Assembly: GCF_032854445.1 (NCBI RefSeq)
Contig: NC_088300.1
Location: forward strand, 24,907,608-24,971,607
Source: Liolophura sinensis
Lineage: Eukaryota; Mollusca; Polyplacophora; Chitonida; Chitonidae
Direction: 5' to 3'
DNA: 64,000 bases
Position numbers and translations under genes: made by a program
In this document: positions 47,459 through 58,771 of the stretch, piece by piece
Position numbering within the stretch: the first letter of the stretch is position 1
Layout: each line of letters starts with the position of its first letter
Notes under the pieces: generated by a model
Seen by the model: the letters and a program-made list of their open reading frames with translations, nothing else
The model's database searches: none
Told to the model about the DNA's origin: nothing

Positions 47459-48181
47459 AAATGGCCGCTATCAGCCATCACACCACACAACATTATTCCG
47501 ATGCCCTTGACCATGTCTTTGCGTGTCTTTCCTTGATGCTCAGGGAAAAGGCCAAGTGTTGGTCGACCACGTGCCAATAAACTGTGAATGGGCTGTACGT
47601 CACGTCTGATGCATTTGGTGTCACGTCCAAGTGAAGTATATACTTAAGTTGGCCTGCTACAGCGACGAACGTGGCAGAAATAACGTTAAAGCCAGTTCAA
47701 TTGTCAAACAATAAACCAAACTTACACGTGATTCCACCTTTCTTGCAGACCTCACGTTGCGTATGTCCGCGCGTTTCTCATTAAAAACATGCACATGTAT
47801 CTATGCCTTTTGATTCTTTACCTCAATTAATTTCTGATGTATGAATCTTGAGGAATGGTTCACTTGATAGGAAGACTTTTTTCAAGTGTCTTCCATATAT
47901 AATTCTTCTGGATGCGAATAAAGCTGACCAATCAGAACATACTCTCTTGTTTCTTGTATTTTTAATCGTTTCCTTGGGTCATTTACTGTGGAAGCTTTGT
48001 CTAAGTATAACCAGCTACATCCTATACAGTATCATGACCTACTATTTTGAACAGATTGAAGGATTACATCAGCACACTACGCACTATATAGCTAGTATTG
48101 TGAACATCTAGTCTCCAGCATGTACTTAGTCTACACGACCCTTGGGCATTTTAGGAAGACATGATGTGAAGAATGGTCATA

Positions 48182-48316
48182 CGTGGGAAGGTCTGGTTGA
48201 GGGTCATCCTCCCCCGCGGGCTTTGTCCGGTTTCCTCCCACCATAATGCTGGCTGCCTTCGCATAAGTCAAATATTCTGGAGTAAGGCGTAAAACTTCAA
48301 TGAAATAAATAAATAG
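48182..48316 (+). mobile_element. SINE family 1, 5'-truncated
   Basis: cgtgggaaggtctgg, cgcgggctttgtccggtttc, ctcccaccataatgctggct, aaggcgtaaaac and an aaataaataaat tail. Head absent. Confidence 0.78.
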
Positions 48317-48689
48317 TAATAAATTAAAGTTGTTTCAGAGTGAGGTGAAATCACATTTCTGTGTGCATTGACTCGGACATTTCAGTGTTGTATTTGGTGA
48401 GTGATTGCAGCGATGCTATATGTTATACGTACGAATATATGGTGGCTGAACACGTGTAGAGCCCAGTTTGTATGTAAAGAATTGACCAAATCAGTAGATT
48501 CCTCAATCCTCGACATCAAAGCTATGAGAAATTGCCTGTAACAATATGTTCTGCAAGAGAATTAACATTTCCAGCTGAAGTAATCTTCTCTTAAAGCCAG
48601 CTCATGGTAAATAGTATTAATCTTTAAAATACAGAGCAGGTATTTCCTACAGCTACTTCAAAGGGTGTACATGTAGACGACGCGTGATG

Positions 48690-48825
48690 TTGCATAAATC
48701 TGCGAGAATCTCGCGTTTAAGGCACACATGAGGAATGATCTGGGGCGTGTCATAATTCTTATTACTATCAATTGATCCTTAATTGACTGGTCGATCAAAA
48801 GTGTGTAACTAACAATATGTTTTTA
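48690..48825. repeat. Repeat segment shared with 60216-60345
   Basis: Both contain gcataaatctgcgagaatct followed by cgcgtttaa, gatctggggcgtgtcataat and a gtgtgtaactaacaa-like end. It appears to be another part of the segmental repeat, between copies A and B and before copy E. Confidence 0.7.
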
Positions 48826-48879
48826 GAGGGTTTTGTCTCACTAGTATCACATTTTTACTCTTGGCTGTTATTAAAGACG

Positions 48880-49123
48880 GGTCCTCCGTGGCTGAGGGGG
48901 GTTAGCACGGCGCAATGACCCAGGTGTCTCTTGTCAATGCGGTCGCTGTGAGTTCAAGACCAGCTCATGCTGGATTCCTGTCCGGCCGTAAGTGGGAAGG
49001 TCTTCCAGCATCCTGCGGATCCCCTGGCTCTGCGCGGTTTCCTCCCTGCTGGCCGCCGTCGTGCAAGTGAAATATTTTTGAATGCGGCGTAAAACACCAA
49101 TCAAATAAATAAATGAAATAAAT
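48880..49123 (+). mobile_element. SINE family 1, nearly full length, with target duplication
   Basis: tRNA-like head (tccgtggctgaggggggttagc; B-box gagttcaagacc), body with ctgtccggccgtaagtggga, 3' end ggcgtaaaacaccaatcaaa and an aaataaat tail. Flanked by attaaagacg (48870-48879) and attaaaggcg (49124-49133), a 10-bp duplication with one difference. Confidence 0.85.
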
Positions 49124-50368
49124 ATTAAAGGCGATTCAGGACTGCAGCTAGATGCTTTATGCTGGTCCACATATCTTCTGACTTATGATCACCAAGTTAC
49201 CCTTTTAGCTAATTATTCACGTTGATTTACCAGCTTTACCTTCCGGTGAGTTTGCCTAAGCCTCTGCCAGGTAAAATGCGTCGTTCTCCAGGGAAGCTGG
49301 TACAGGTAGATTACTAACTGATTTTCTGATTTCCAAACCACTATTCTCACAACAGTAACTAACCAATTATTATTCAAATCTAGCCTTTCTTGTTACCAAA
49401 AGTAGTTGACGTCATTCAACAAACACAAGGTTGATAAATGATATCAAGTTTATTGTATGAACGACGAGAAGTCACACTGATTAAACTTGGTGTTTAGATA
49501 AGGACCATTCACATCGACTAAATTTGACGTCTGTCGTCAATGCCTTGAAACTGAAAACTTCCTGACTTTTGTCGTGACAAGAAGAAAGCCTTTCATTGTG
49601 TCATGGGTAGATCGGTGTGTTCAACATGCTTTTATATTATAAGATTTTGGAAAGTGGCAACTGCAAACTGTGGGACCTGATGATGGGGAAAGTACTCTTT
49701 GAATGCTTGTAATATAGAATCATGCTATACAAAGTGTTTTTGTCGCATCATTTCCCAATAGATTTGTGAAACCTCTCCATACTCACATCTACATCGGTGT
49801 GTTCGATTTGATAGACGGACGTGGATAAATTAACTAATTAACATTCGTGAGCAATTTAATAAAAAGACTTGACCGTACTTAGGTTTTATATGGCAAAAAA
49901 CTGGCCTGGCCAAATGAGATATAGGCCTACTGTGCTGAAGAAGACAAAATGAGAAGAAATTAAGCGGCGAGTTTCAAGCAAAATCCCTTCTAGGACTATT
50001 CGTTTCCTTCTCCTGAGATAAATATTAGCCCACGTTATCCATGGATAATACTTGAGTTGATGAAATGCATATTGTGAGATTAAAGAGAGTGGTTGAATAC
50101 CACTTCCTGGTATGTTTCAGTAATATGAGAGTTTTGAGTTTCGACGTCACGACATCATGTTTACATCTCTTTGTTGGCTATACAGCACGCGAGGGCTAAT
50201 CACTGGATTTTATCATCTGCGGGGTAAATATGAAACTTAGTCACAATAGAAGAGTTTAATTGATTTAATTACCTAAATAAATCAACTAAACTGAATATTT
50301 AAGGTAGTAAAATGCATCGGTTACGGATAATATTGTGTATATTTCCCCATGTTAAAACGTACTGAACT

Positions 50369-50399
50369 CGCCGTGACGTAAGACACGTACGTCACGGCG
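50369..50399. repeat. 12-bp inverted repeat containing TGACGT
   Basis: cgccgtgacgta, 7-nt loop, tacgtcacggcg. Each arm carries a CRE-like TGACGT core. No gene is close by. Confidence 0.7.
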
Positions 50400-51286
50400 C
50401 ACAGGGCCATCGCCATGATGTGATAACTTCGAATCTCAAAACTCACGCATTGAGTATGCATTCAAGTATTTTGTACAAGCTTTTATTTTGTTTTTCCACC
50501 TGTTTCACAGACAACCTTGCTACTGTTTCCTCCATACCGATAGACCTTGGTTAGGCTGACCATTTCATGCAAAGATAACGTGGTACGTGTGCAGTAAAGC
50601 GAAGCCGTCACTTCACGAAGGCACGTCAGCATCAGGTAACGTCGAATCTCAAAACTCCCGTATTGAGCTTGCATTCAAATATTTTGGTAAGATGCTTCAT
50701 CTCCTTTGCCATCGAGTTCTGTAGAGAGCCTAATTATTATGTCCATCATAGTGACAGATTTCTGTCAGACTGCATGGTGCTTAATACTAGCACCATTCTC
50801 TTAATTACGTTATGTTCATGGGTTGTTTAGGTTGTTGGACGATCTCTTATCGTCAGACAAAAACCTCTCAACAGCCTGTCGGTTAATGCAGAGAATGTGC
50901 GAGTAAGAGTTGACCGAGACATCAACGTAATCGCAGCAGTTCCCTCAAGACCAGCGGTGATTGGTCACAGATGCCTACTTCACATCATTGACATAGATAG
51001 GGGCAGTCCAAATTCCAAACGATCGTAAAGCAGAGAGTCTATGCCATCATCTCGTTGATGAGAATTAGGTGATAATGTCAATACTTTTTTTGTTTTTACT
51101 GTTTTCGGTCGGAAGAACCAGATGTAATAATAGTGTTACTGAATAAAGCACAAAACAAAACTATTTCCATTTACCTGCTTAAAGCTTTCAACAGATGACG
51201 GTTGTACGGACGATAAAACTAAGGTGTCCATGAAAATCGCCATCTCGATATCGCCCTCGATATACAGGCCGCATATTTCTTTCTTT

Positions 51287-51430
51287 CTTTATTTGATTGG
51301 TGTTTTACGCTGCACTCTGGAATATTTCACTTAAGCGACGACGACCAGCATTATGGTGGGAGGGAAACCCAGCCCCATTCGCAGGTTGCTGCAGACCTTC
51401 CGACGTACTGCCAGAGAGGAAGCCTCATAG
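51287..51430 (-). mobile_element. SINE family 1, 5'-truncated (minus orientation)
   Basis: tttatttgattggtgtttta, cgctgcactc, ccagcattatggtgggaggg, cgcaggttgctgcagacctt, ccagagaggaagcc. Ends before the tRNA-like head. Confidence 0.8.
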
Positions 51431-52481
51431 GAATATTCTCCGTTTCCATTGGTGGAGAGACGGTCACATGATATCCCGCAAAGCATGATGTACAACGATT
51501 ATGCATCCAAGGAATGCACCGTCGCGCTCACAAAGAAATATCTAACGTTCTCGAAGCAATATCCAATGACCCCGTGTTAATATTCAACGATCACGTGCGT
51601 TTATTTCACAGCAGTTATCTCCGTTAGTTAGCTCTCCGACGTCTGCTTGTTCGTTAAGTAAAGAAAGGCTTTTCGGCTATAGCTCCGTTATCGAAGTACA
51701 AATTCCAATGTGGCTTCACCCACGTTGAATATAACTTCTGTCGAACTGACAATTCCTCATATCCCATCCCACAGTATGCACTATCTGTACATTAGACGGA
51801 GGTATAACCAAGTGTTCTGTTTGATAACTGTTGGCTGCCAGCTATTAGAAGGACGTATTCCCAAAGGTTCTGGCTGGCAACTGTCGGCTTCTAGGCTATG
51901 TCCACTTGTCCGTACAGCTGTAGACATTCGACCCAGAATGAATTAAATAGAGAATAATTCGGTCTACAAGTCGGTGAGTATTTGTCAGGGACCATTTACC
52001 AGTGGGAAAGCCTATTATAGTAAAAGTTAGTCTTTAACGTGTAAAAGGTTTGTAGGTCATGTTGGTGTCGCTGGTATTCCGACCTAAGGAGTAACGACAC
52101 GAATATATCAGTGCGGATTTAGACATCGTAAAAGACATTCATATATCTGCCGTCAACTATTATGGACGTACAGGCCGATAATCCCAAGGCAAGTTTTCAA
52201 AAAGCACAAAAAACTAAGAAGGTCTTAAAAGTAAAAAATTATGTCTTAAAGTTAAAGTCATGTGAAAGATGCAGTTAACAGTTTTAAATGATGCCGGAAA
52301 AACATCGAAAGGATAATTGCAAATGTACGGACGGGGTTCGTATTGATTGCAACTGTTTTAGTCGACTTTAAATAAGGTTGGTAAGAATTCTTAGAGTAAA
52401 CCAGTTTACACCAATAGTTATGTTTCTACGGAAAAAGTGATAACATATGGTATTATAATGAAAGGTAATTTAAATGCCACA

Positions 52482-52609
52482 GAATGTGAATGAACTTGCT
52501 AATTGGATCTGTGAAATGTGCCCATGGATGTGAATAAACTTGCTAATTGCATCTATGAAATGTGCCCACGAATGTGAATAAACCTGCTAATTGGATCTGT
52601 GAAATGTGA
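52482..52609. repeat. Minisatellite, three copies of a 44-bp unit
   Basis: gaatgtgaatgaacttgcta + attggatctgtgaaatgtgc + cca-type units at about 52482, 52526 and 52570, 90% or more alike. Confidence 0.9.
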
Positions 52610-52879
52610 AACGAGACAATATATGATGGAAAAAGAATTTATAAACATGTGGCTTTTCAACGAACGCATCGGTTGTCACATGATGGAACTGTAATGCGAT
52701 GACTGCATGCTAACAGTGTACCAGTAATGACCAGTAATGCCATTCTGTTAAATATGATCACAATACAAAGTATTACCTCATGTTAGCATTATACCAAGTA
52801 CAGTGATTACGACATTTAACGCTATCCTTTTCAGGCCGAACTGACCAGTACTTGTCTATGTGAGGGTAAATCCATGTCA

Positions 52880-53240
52880 CCAAAGTGCTGCCGCCACTGA
52901 AATATCATGACGAAGACACCATGACACCACTCCAAGTCACATTATACTGACACCGGACCAACGAGTTCTGGGCCCAGTTTCACTAAGCTCTCTTATCGTT
53001 AAGAGCTCGCAACTACCATGTCGATGTAATGCCTACAGTATAAGTTGCCGTGGTAGTTAAGTGAACGTAACGTTAAGAGTGCTTCGTGAAATCGGGCCCC
53101 ATTTCCCTGCTACAACCTCTCAAATAAGCAGCAAAAAATATCGTTTTTAACGTCTTTGGTGTGACCCGACCTGGGTTTGATTCCGTGTTTCCCAACATCG
53201 AAGTGGACGCTTTAACTATTAGGCTACCGGAGCGGTATAA
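52880..53240 (-). mobile_element. SINE family 2, interrupted by a palindromic element
   Basis: Body part at 52880-52969 (aaagtgctgccgccactgaa; gtcacattatactgacaccg) and tRNA-like head at 53140-53240 (cgtctttggtgtgacccgac; ggtttgattccgtg; gtggacgctttaactattag). The two parts are separated by the element at 52970-53099. Confidence 0.75.
52970..53099. mobile_element. Palindromic MITE nested in a SINE
   Basis: 130 bp starting gggcccagtttcactaagct and ending in the near-exact reverse complement (gcttcgtgaaatcgggccc). The arms extend inward through ctctta-cgtta and caactacca/tggtagtt. A gggcccRRtttcac end of this type is widespread in mollusc DNA in my recollection. Confidence 0.8.
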
Positions 53241-54496
53241 TACTTGTATAGATGTACTTCCTCTCCGTCAGAGCGCTTTTTAAGGGCATGTATCACCAGT
53301 ACGATGTTTTTGTTCTTTGTGGCCATTTAATGCTATTCTAAACAGAGTGATTAGATGCTTTCTATGGATTCACCCATTTTCATATTTTGACGAAAACAGT
53401 CATCACCATCATTATCATCATCAACATTATTATTATCGTCGATGACATCACCATATTCATCGACGTAGTATTCATCCAAATGTATATCTGATTCACTTGC
53501 TTCGCCATATATACGATCAGATTAAGACAGATACGCACTTGTTAACCTAATTAATCATCCAGGTTGTGAAACCAACTTAGCTACCTGTGGGTTTGCATAA
53601 GCATCCTTCGGTTAAGATACATGGCTCTCTAGGGAACCCGGTGCTCTACAGACAGGTTACTAATTGATTTTCTGATTTCCAAACAACTATACAGTCAACG
53701 TCATTGTGACAAAAGCAAGGTTAATAAATGACTCGAAGGCTATCCTGAATATGGCGAAGTCACACTGATAACTTGGGACTTAGATAAGGATAATTCACAT
53801 TGACTTAATCTGGGGCCAGCCATCCATGCCTTGAAGTAGAAACCTCCTGACTTCTGTGAAACGCCTACCAGAGAGTTTGCGGTGAATGTGTTTGCCAAAC
53901 TCAGTCTTAAATCATACAAGTGTGTTTGTATCGCTAAGGCTTTACTGACAATTCTCTTCGAAAACAGAACCGCTCTGTTAAGACGAACCAAGACACATAC
54001 AAACGCATATAACATTTAATTCATTAGTGGTATTTAACTTTGTACTCAATGATTTTTCACCTATACTAGGTAAAAAATTTGTGCCTGTGCAGCCTGTGTA
54101 ACACCACACAGATTCTTGTTCCATTCGTTCCCATTTCGATGTGTTTCATGCCGACTGCGTGGTTTAGCAGCATTCTCGAGGCAAATCTTAGGGCAAAAAC
54201 GAAAACACCTCCAGGTGGATAAAAATCAATTTTTAAAAATTTGCCCAATCCAAGCGGAAATAAATCACGTTGCCCTAGCGCCTAAGCTTCCGTCTTAGCA
54301 TGAGTTGACGGTGTTTTTCACCGAGGATTCCGGTGTCCTTCATCAATAAAACTGACCAGGATGGTATACATTAAAAAATCCATTTTTTTTAAATTCGTGG
54401 TTAAACATTTTTGGATTGTCTACGAATGAAATAAATGAATACAGACCCTTGTTATAACATGTAATCTTTGATTCAACTGACCCTCACTACGGGGGA

Positions 54497-54685
54497 ATGA
54501 TATCTATGTGTGACAATGAAGAGATGTGTGACAATGAAGAGGTGAGTTTAATACCATTCCCACTGTCAGAAAGTGATGAATCATCTATGCATTTTGGTAA
54601 AAACCTATCACTTGGTTCGTACACCAAGTTTTATAGAAAGGCTTCTTGGCGTGTCATTCACAGCGATAGACCTTGCCGAGGTTAA
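54497..54685 (+). pseudogene. Frameshifted counterpart of the copy D small open frame
   Basis: Starts like the copy D frame (MISMCDNEEMCDNEEVSLIP through MHFGKNLSL) and then diverges because of one extra base in tcacttggttcg against tcactggttcg. It is read here as a by-product of the repeat unless transcripts show otherwise. Confidence 0.3.
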
Positions 54686-56222
54686 TGTGGTGCTTCATCT
54701 AGTTAAAGCAATTTTCTTAAAATTATTCTTACCATTGGGCGATATTTAGGCGTTTGAAAGATCTCTAATCTTTAGATCATTAAAATCTAGGTCAAATCGG
54801 CTGACCAGATCAAAAACCTGAAAACAGCCTGTCGGTTAAATGTAAAAGAAGTGCGAAGAAAAATTTACCGATTCATCCATGCAATTGAAGATAGTTCCTT
54901 CTTGACGGGCGGTTATTGGTCACAGATGCGACTCTACTTGACATCGCTGACCTGGATACTGTCGCGGTTCCAAAATAGGGTCAATACTAAAGTCTGCCAT
55001 CATCACTTTAACAAGAAGTGGGTATGTCCTAAGCTTCTCCTACCCATATTGTTTTGAGGCCGGCTCAAGGTGTCGGGGAAAATTTACGTATTTCACCATT
55101 ATGTTAAAAGAACAATATATAGCAGTTGTATACTGAATGGTAAATCTGTAAACGTCTGTAATGTAACTGCCTATATCATAGTAAACCTGTCAACAGATAA
55201 AACGTGCAGTTGCACGGAAGGTAAATCAGCATTATCTAACGTTTCCATAAAAATCGCTAACTGTATTCAGACTGAGAAGGGCAGGAACTGCTTCCCTGAT
55301 ATACAGGCCGTATAGAACTACTCAGGACACTTTCACAGTGTTAACAATGATTTTACTTAATTAATCCAACGAGCAGGTAATAAATTGAATTAGACCCAGT
55401 ATAGGAATATGGACGTATACCCAAGTGTTCTGGCTCAGCCCCAACTATTGTCCACTAGTCCGGACAGGTATATAGACATTCGACCCAGAGTAAATTAAAT
55501 AATAAAATTATCCCGTACAGAAGTCGGTCATTATTTGTCTGAGACCGTTTACCAGTGTGGAAGACTATTGTAGCAGAGACGGCTTGAGGTTAAATCCGAC
55601 TACACTCGACTTGTCCAGCAGGACATAGAGAGGAACAATGCTACCGTATACCCTCCACAAATCTGGCGGTGGATAAATATGGGCTAGCCAGCATTCGACA
55701 GTCCATTCCCCCCGGAGGCATTAGAGCCACTGCCAAGTATGCCTAGTATAAGGCAAAGGCATTATTGATGTTGCCTTTGCTGTCTACCCTGAATATACAA
55801 ATTTGGAGGGAGATCTGAGCAAGGGACTCTTTGCGTCTTTATCTGAAGAAGGGCACGACTTACATCACGATCTTAGCCTATAAACGCTCAAACCGCAACT
55901 GATCCTAACTGATCGGACTTACTAAACACGGTTCATAAACCGGGGTTTATAATTTGGGTTTATCATAAAAATGAAGCAGAACTCTAGAGATTCTGGTCAG
56001 TCCTACCATATTTCCTCTCAAGAGACTTATAATTGGCCTTCAAAAGTGCAATATGGCTGGAATAATGTTAAAAGCAGCGTTAACTTCCAAACAAAGGATT
56101 AAACAGACGATTCCACGATTCTTGCAGGCCACACTTTATGTATCTTGACACCAGAGATATCCATGCAGATAGCAGCATGTGGATGGAATTATGGTATCCA
56201 CACTGTGGCCCAATTGCTCGAT

Positions 56223-56288
56223 GCTGAATAAAGCCTGAGGAATGGTTGAATAAAGCCTGAGGGATGGTTGAATAAAGCCTGAGGGATG
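56223..56288. repeat. Three copies of a 22-bp unit
   Basis: g(c/t)tgaataaagcctgaggRatg repeated three times in tandem. Copies A and D have only one such unit, so the expansion is specific to copy C. Confidence 0.92.
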
Positions 56289-56499
56289 GTTCACTTCAGC
56301 TGAGAATGTTTTATTTTACGTGTGTGTTGTGAAGACTTATTGTGGTTGTGATGTGCGCTGCTTTCTAAAAATAATGGATTCATCAGTCCATTTTCTCCTC
56401 CTTTTGTAGACCCTCTCTAGAGGCATTGACTGTAGATGTACTGAAGCATGGATTTGGGAAATTCCATTAGCTCTTTGACCACAGAACTTTCAAGAAGAC

Positions 56500-56860
56500 A
56501 TTGTATGAAGGGCTGTTTTATAATCATGCGAAACCATGCGTCATTTGTGCTTCAGTCGCTAGGACACACGGAATCCTGGTTCAAATCAGGCGTCGGACAC
56601 GGATTTTACAGATTCTTTTGCTGTTTGTGGGACTTTGATAACAAGAAGCCGTGTGCGACTCTCCTATGGTCGTTTGCGCAGTCTGACATTCGTTGGGGAC
56701 AAGTTTTCTTTCATCAATATGTTGTGCAGTTCTGTACGTGACATAACAGAAAGTTTGTCAGTAATTTGTCAAAGGACGGAGCTTTACCCTGGCACTCCGG
56801 TTTTCACCATTCATAAAACTGACCGCCATCGTATAAAGAAAAGTTATTAACTAGGCATTT
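56500..56860 (+). mobile_element. SINE family 3, diverged copy
   Basis: tRNA-like head (cttcagtcgctaggac; B-box ctggttcaaatcagg), gttgtgcagttctgtacgtg, gtcagtaatttgtcaaagg, actccggttttcaccattca and a ccgccatcgtataaagaa end, parallel to 43757-44140. Confidence 0.6.
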
Positions 56861-57672
56861 GCTAGCCTAATTAATTATTCGCGGTGTGAAACCAGCTTTA
56901 GCTACTGGTGGGTTTGCCTAAGCGTGCGTCAGGTAAAATACATGGCTCTCTAGGGAACCCGGTGCTCTACAGGCAGGTTACTAATTGATTTTCTGATTTC
57001 CAAACAACTATACAGTCAACGTCATTGTGACAAAAGCAAGGTTAATAAATGACTCGAAGGCTATCGTGAATATGGCACACTGATAATATCGTGAAGTCAC
57101 ACTGATAACTTGGGACTTAGATAAGGATAATTCACATTGACTTAATCTGGTGCCAGCCATCCATGCCTTGAAGTAGAAACCTCCTGACTTCTGTCGTGAC
57201 AGGTGAAACGCCTACCAGAGAGTTTGTGGTGAATGTGTTTGCCAAACTCAGTCTTAGTATCATACAAGTGTGTTTGTACTCAATGATTTTTCGCCTGATA
57301 AAAAAAGCGGGCTTGGAGTCAGTGTAACTCCACACAGATTCTTGTTCCATTTGTTCCCAGTTTTATGCCATCTTCGTAGTTTAGAAACATGTTGGAAACA
57401 AAGCTTAGGGCGAAAAAGAAAAAAAAAACAATGAAAGCTCTAAGCGGATATAAATCACGAAGAATTAGCGCCCAGGGTCCCATCTTCGTGTGAGTTGTCG
57501 GTGTGTAGGTGTTTCAACTGGGATTTCGGTGTCCTTCACCAATAAAAATGACCGCCATTGTATAATTGCAGAAATCCCAATTCATGGTTCAACATTTTTG
57601 GATTGTCTCCGAAAGAAATAAATGATGTTATAATATTTAATCTTTGAATCAAATGACCCTCACTACGGGGGA

Positions 57673-57924
57673 ATGATATCTATGTGTGACAATGAAGAGA
57701 TGTGTGACAATGAAGAGGTGAGTTTAATACCATTCCCATTGTCAGAAAGTGATGAATCATCTATGCATTTTGGTAAAAACCTATCACTGGTTCGTACACC
57801 AAGTTTTATAGAAAGGCTTCTTGGCGTGTCATTCACAGCGATAGACCTTGCCGAGGTTAACGTGGAGCTTCATCTAATTAAAGCAATTCTCTTAAAATTA
57901 TTCTCTCCATTGGACGATGTTTAA
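57673..57924 (+). other. 83-codon open frame in segmental repeat copy D (unknown)
   Basis: ATG to TAA, 83 codons: a duplicated MCDNEE motif, an acidic/serine stretch (PLSESDESSMHFG), then a hydrophobic-alternating half (VELHLIKAILLKLF). I recognise no domain. The gtgagt that follows the MCDNEE repeats could be a splice donor, so an exon ending there is another reading. Copy C has the same start with a frameshift. Coding status is doubtful. Confidence 0.2.
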
Positions 57925-58513
57925 GCTGTATAAAACTCTGAAATCTTCAAACCGCTAGAATCTAGGTCAAACCGGCTGACCAGATCAAAAACCTGAAAAC
58001 AGCCTGTCGGTTAATGTAGAAGAGATGTGCGAAGAATACTTCACCGATGCATCCATGCAATCGCAGGTAGTTCCTTCATGTTGGGTGGTGATTGGTCACA
58101 GATGCGACTCTACTTGACATCAATGACATTCACATTACCAAACTAGAGTCATTACCAACGCCTCCCATCATCGCTTTAACGAGAATTGGGTGTGTCCTAC
58201 CAATATTGTTTTGAGGCCGACCCGAGGTTTCGGGGAAGTTTTACGTGTATTACCAAGTTATAGTATGCTAAAACACCAGATATAACATATATTATATATT
58301 GTATACTGAATAGTAAATCTGTAAACGTCTCTTATCTAACTGCTTAAATCATAGTAAGCCTGACAATAGAGATACCATGCAGTTGTTCGGAGAGTAAAAC
58401 AGCATTATCTAAGGTTTCCATGAAAATCGCCATCTATATTCAGACTGAGAAGGGCACGAACTGCTTTCCCTGACAGGCAGGATACAGTTAATCAGAACAT
58501 TCACACATTATTG

Positions 58514-58771
58514 GCGGGCGTCTATGGCAAAGGGAGTAGGCACGCCAGCACCTCGCAGTGACCCAGGAGCCTCCCACCAGTGCGGTCGCTGTGAGTTCAA
58601 GCCTAGCTTAGCTGTCTTCCTCTCCGGCTGTAAGTGGGAAGGTGATCTAGCAGCCTGCAGATGGTCGTGGGTTTCCACCCGGTTTCCTCCCACCATAATG
58701 CTGGCCACCGTCGCGTAAGTGAAGTATTCTTGAGTGTGGCTTTAAACACCTATCAAATAAGTAAATAAATA
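58514..58771 (+). mobile_element. SINE family 1, nearly full length
   Basis: Head with tgacccaggagcctcccacc and B-box gagttcaagcct, body ctctccggctgtaagtggga, atggtcgtgggtttccaccc, ggtttcctcccaccataatg, and 3' end aacacctatcaaataagtaa. Absent from the same point in copy C (near 55330), so it was inserted after the duplication. Confidence 0.83.

Larger units (their letters stand above)
45719..47480. mobile_element. Non-autonomous DNA transposon with inverted ends and 8-bp target duplication
   Basis: Flanked by identical CACCACAC at 45711-45718 and 47481-47488. The left end (tatggtagctgatagcctcc) and the reverse complement of the right end (tgatggctgatagcggccat) are similar and lead into GC-rich subterminal sequence with repeated cttccgcg/cctccgcg motifs on both sides (45745-45870; 47035-47110). 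No transposase frame inside. An 8-bp duplication fits hAT-like and some other superfamilies. A SINE at 47116-47443 is nested in its right part; without the SINE and its duplication it is about 1.42 kb. Confidence 0.72.
44340..48180. repeat. Diverged segmental repeat, copy A (split by a transposon)
   Basis: Shares with the other copies: tggacgatctgtcatcgtca, agcctgtcggctatt, cagatgcgactctacttgac, gaaaattgtcatctgtattc, atacagaagtcggtgattat and caccgtata-like blocks, in the same order. The element at 45719-47480 is inserted in it; segment sequence resumes near 47640 (ttcttgcagacctcacg). Confidence 0.75.
49200..52020. repeat. Diverged segmental repeat, copy B
   Basis: Order as in copies C and D: ggtgagtttgcctaagcctc, actgattttctgatttccaa, aaggttgataaatgat, ggacgatctcttatcgtcag, cagcctgtcggttaatgc, ggcaactgtcggcttctagg, cattcgacccagaatgaatt. 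A family 1 SINE is inserted at 51287 and the end of the unit is missing. Confidence 0.75.
53250..56860. repeat. Segmental repeat, copy C
   Basis: Close relative of copy D: long stretches nearly identical, e.g. gaaccc-ggtgctctacag, gttactaattgattttctga, gaatgatatctatgtgtgac, gtgacaatgaagaggtgagt, cctgaaaacagcctgtcggt, cagatgcgactctacttgac. It contains an ATC-rich stretch near 53410-53480, a 22-bp tandem repeat and a family 3 SINE. The 83-codon frame intact in copy D is broken here by one extra base. Confidence 0.85.
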
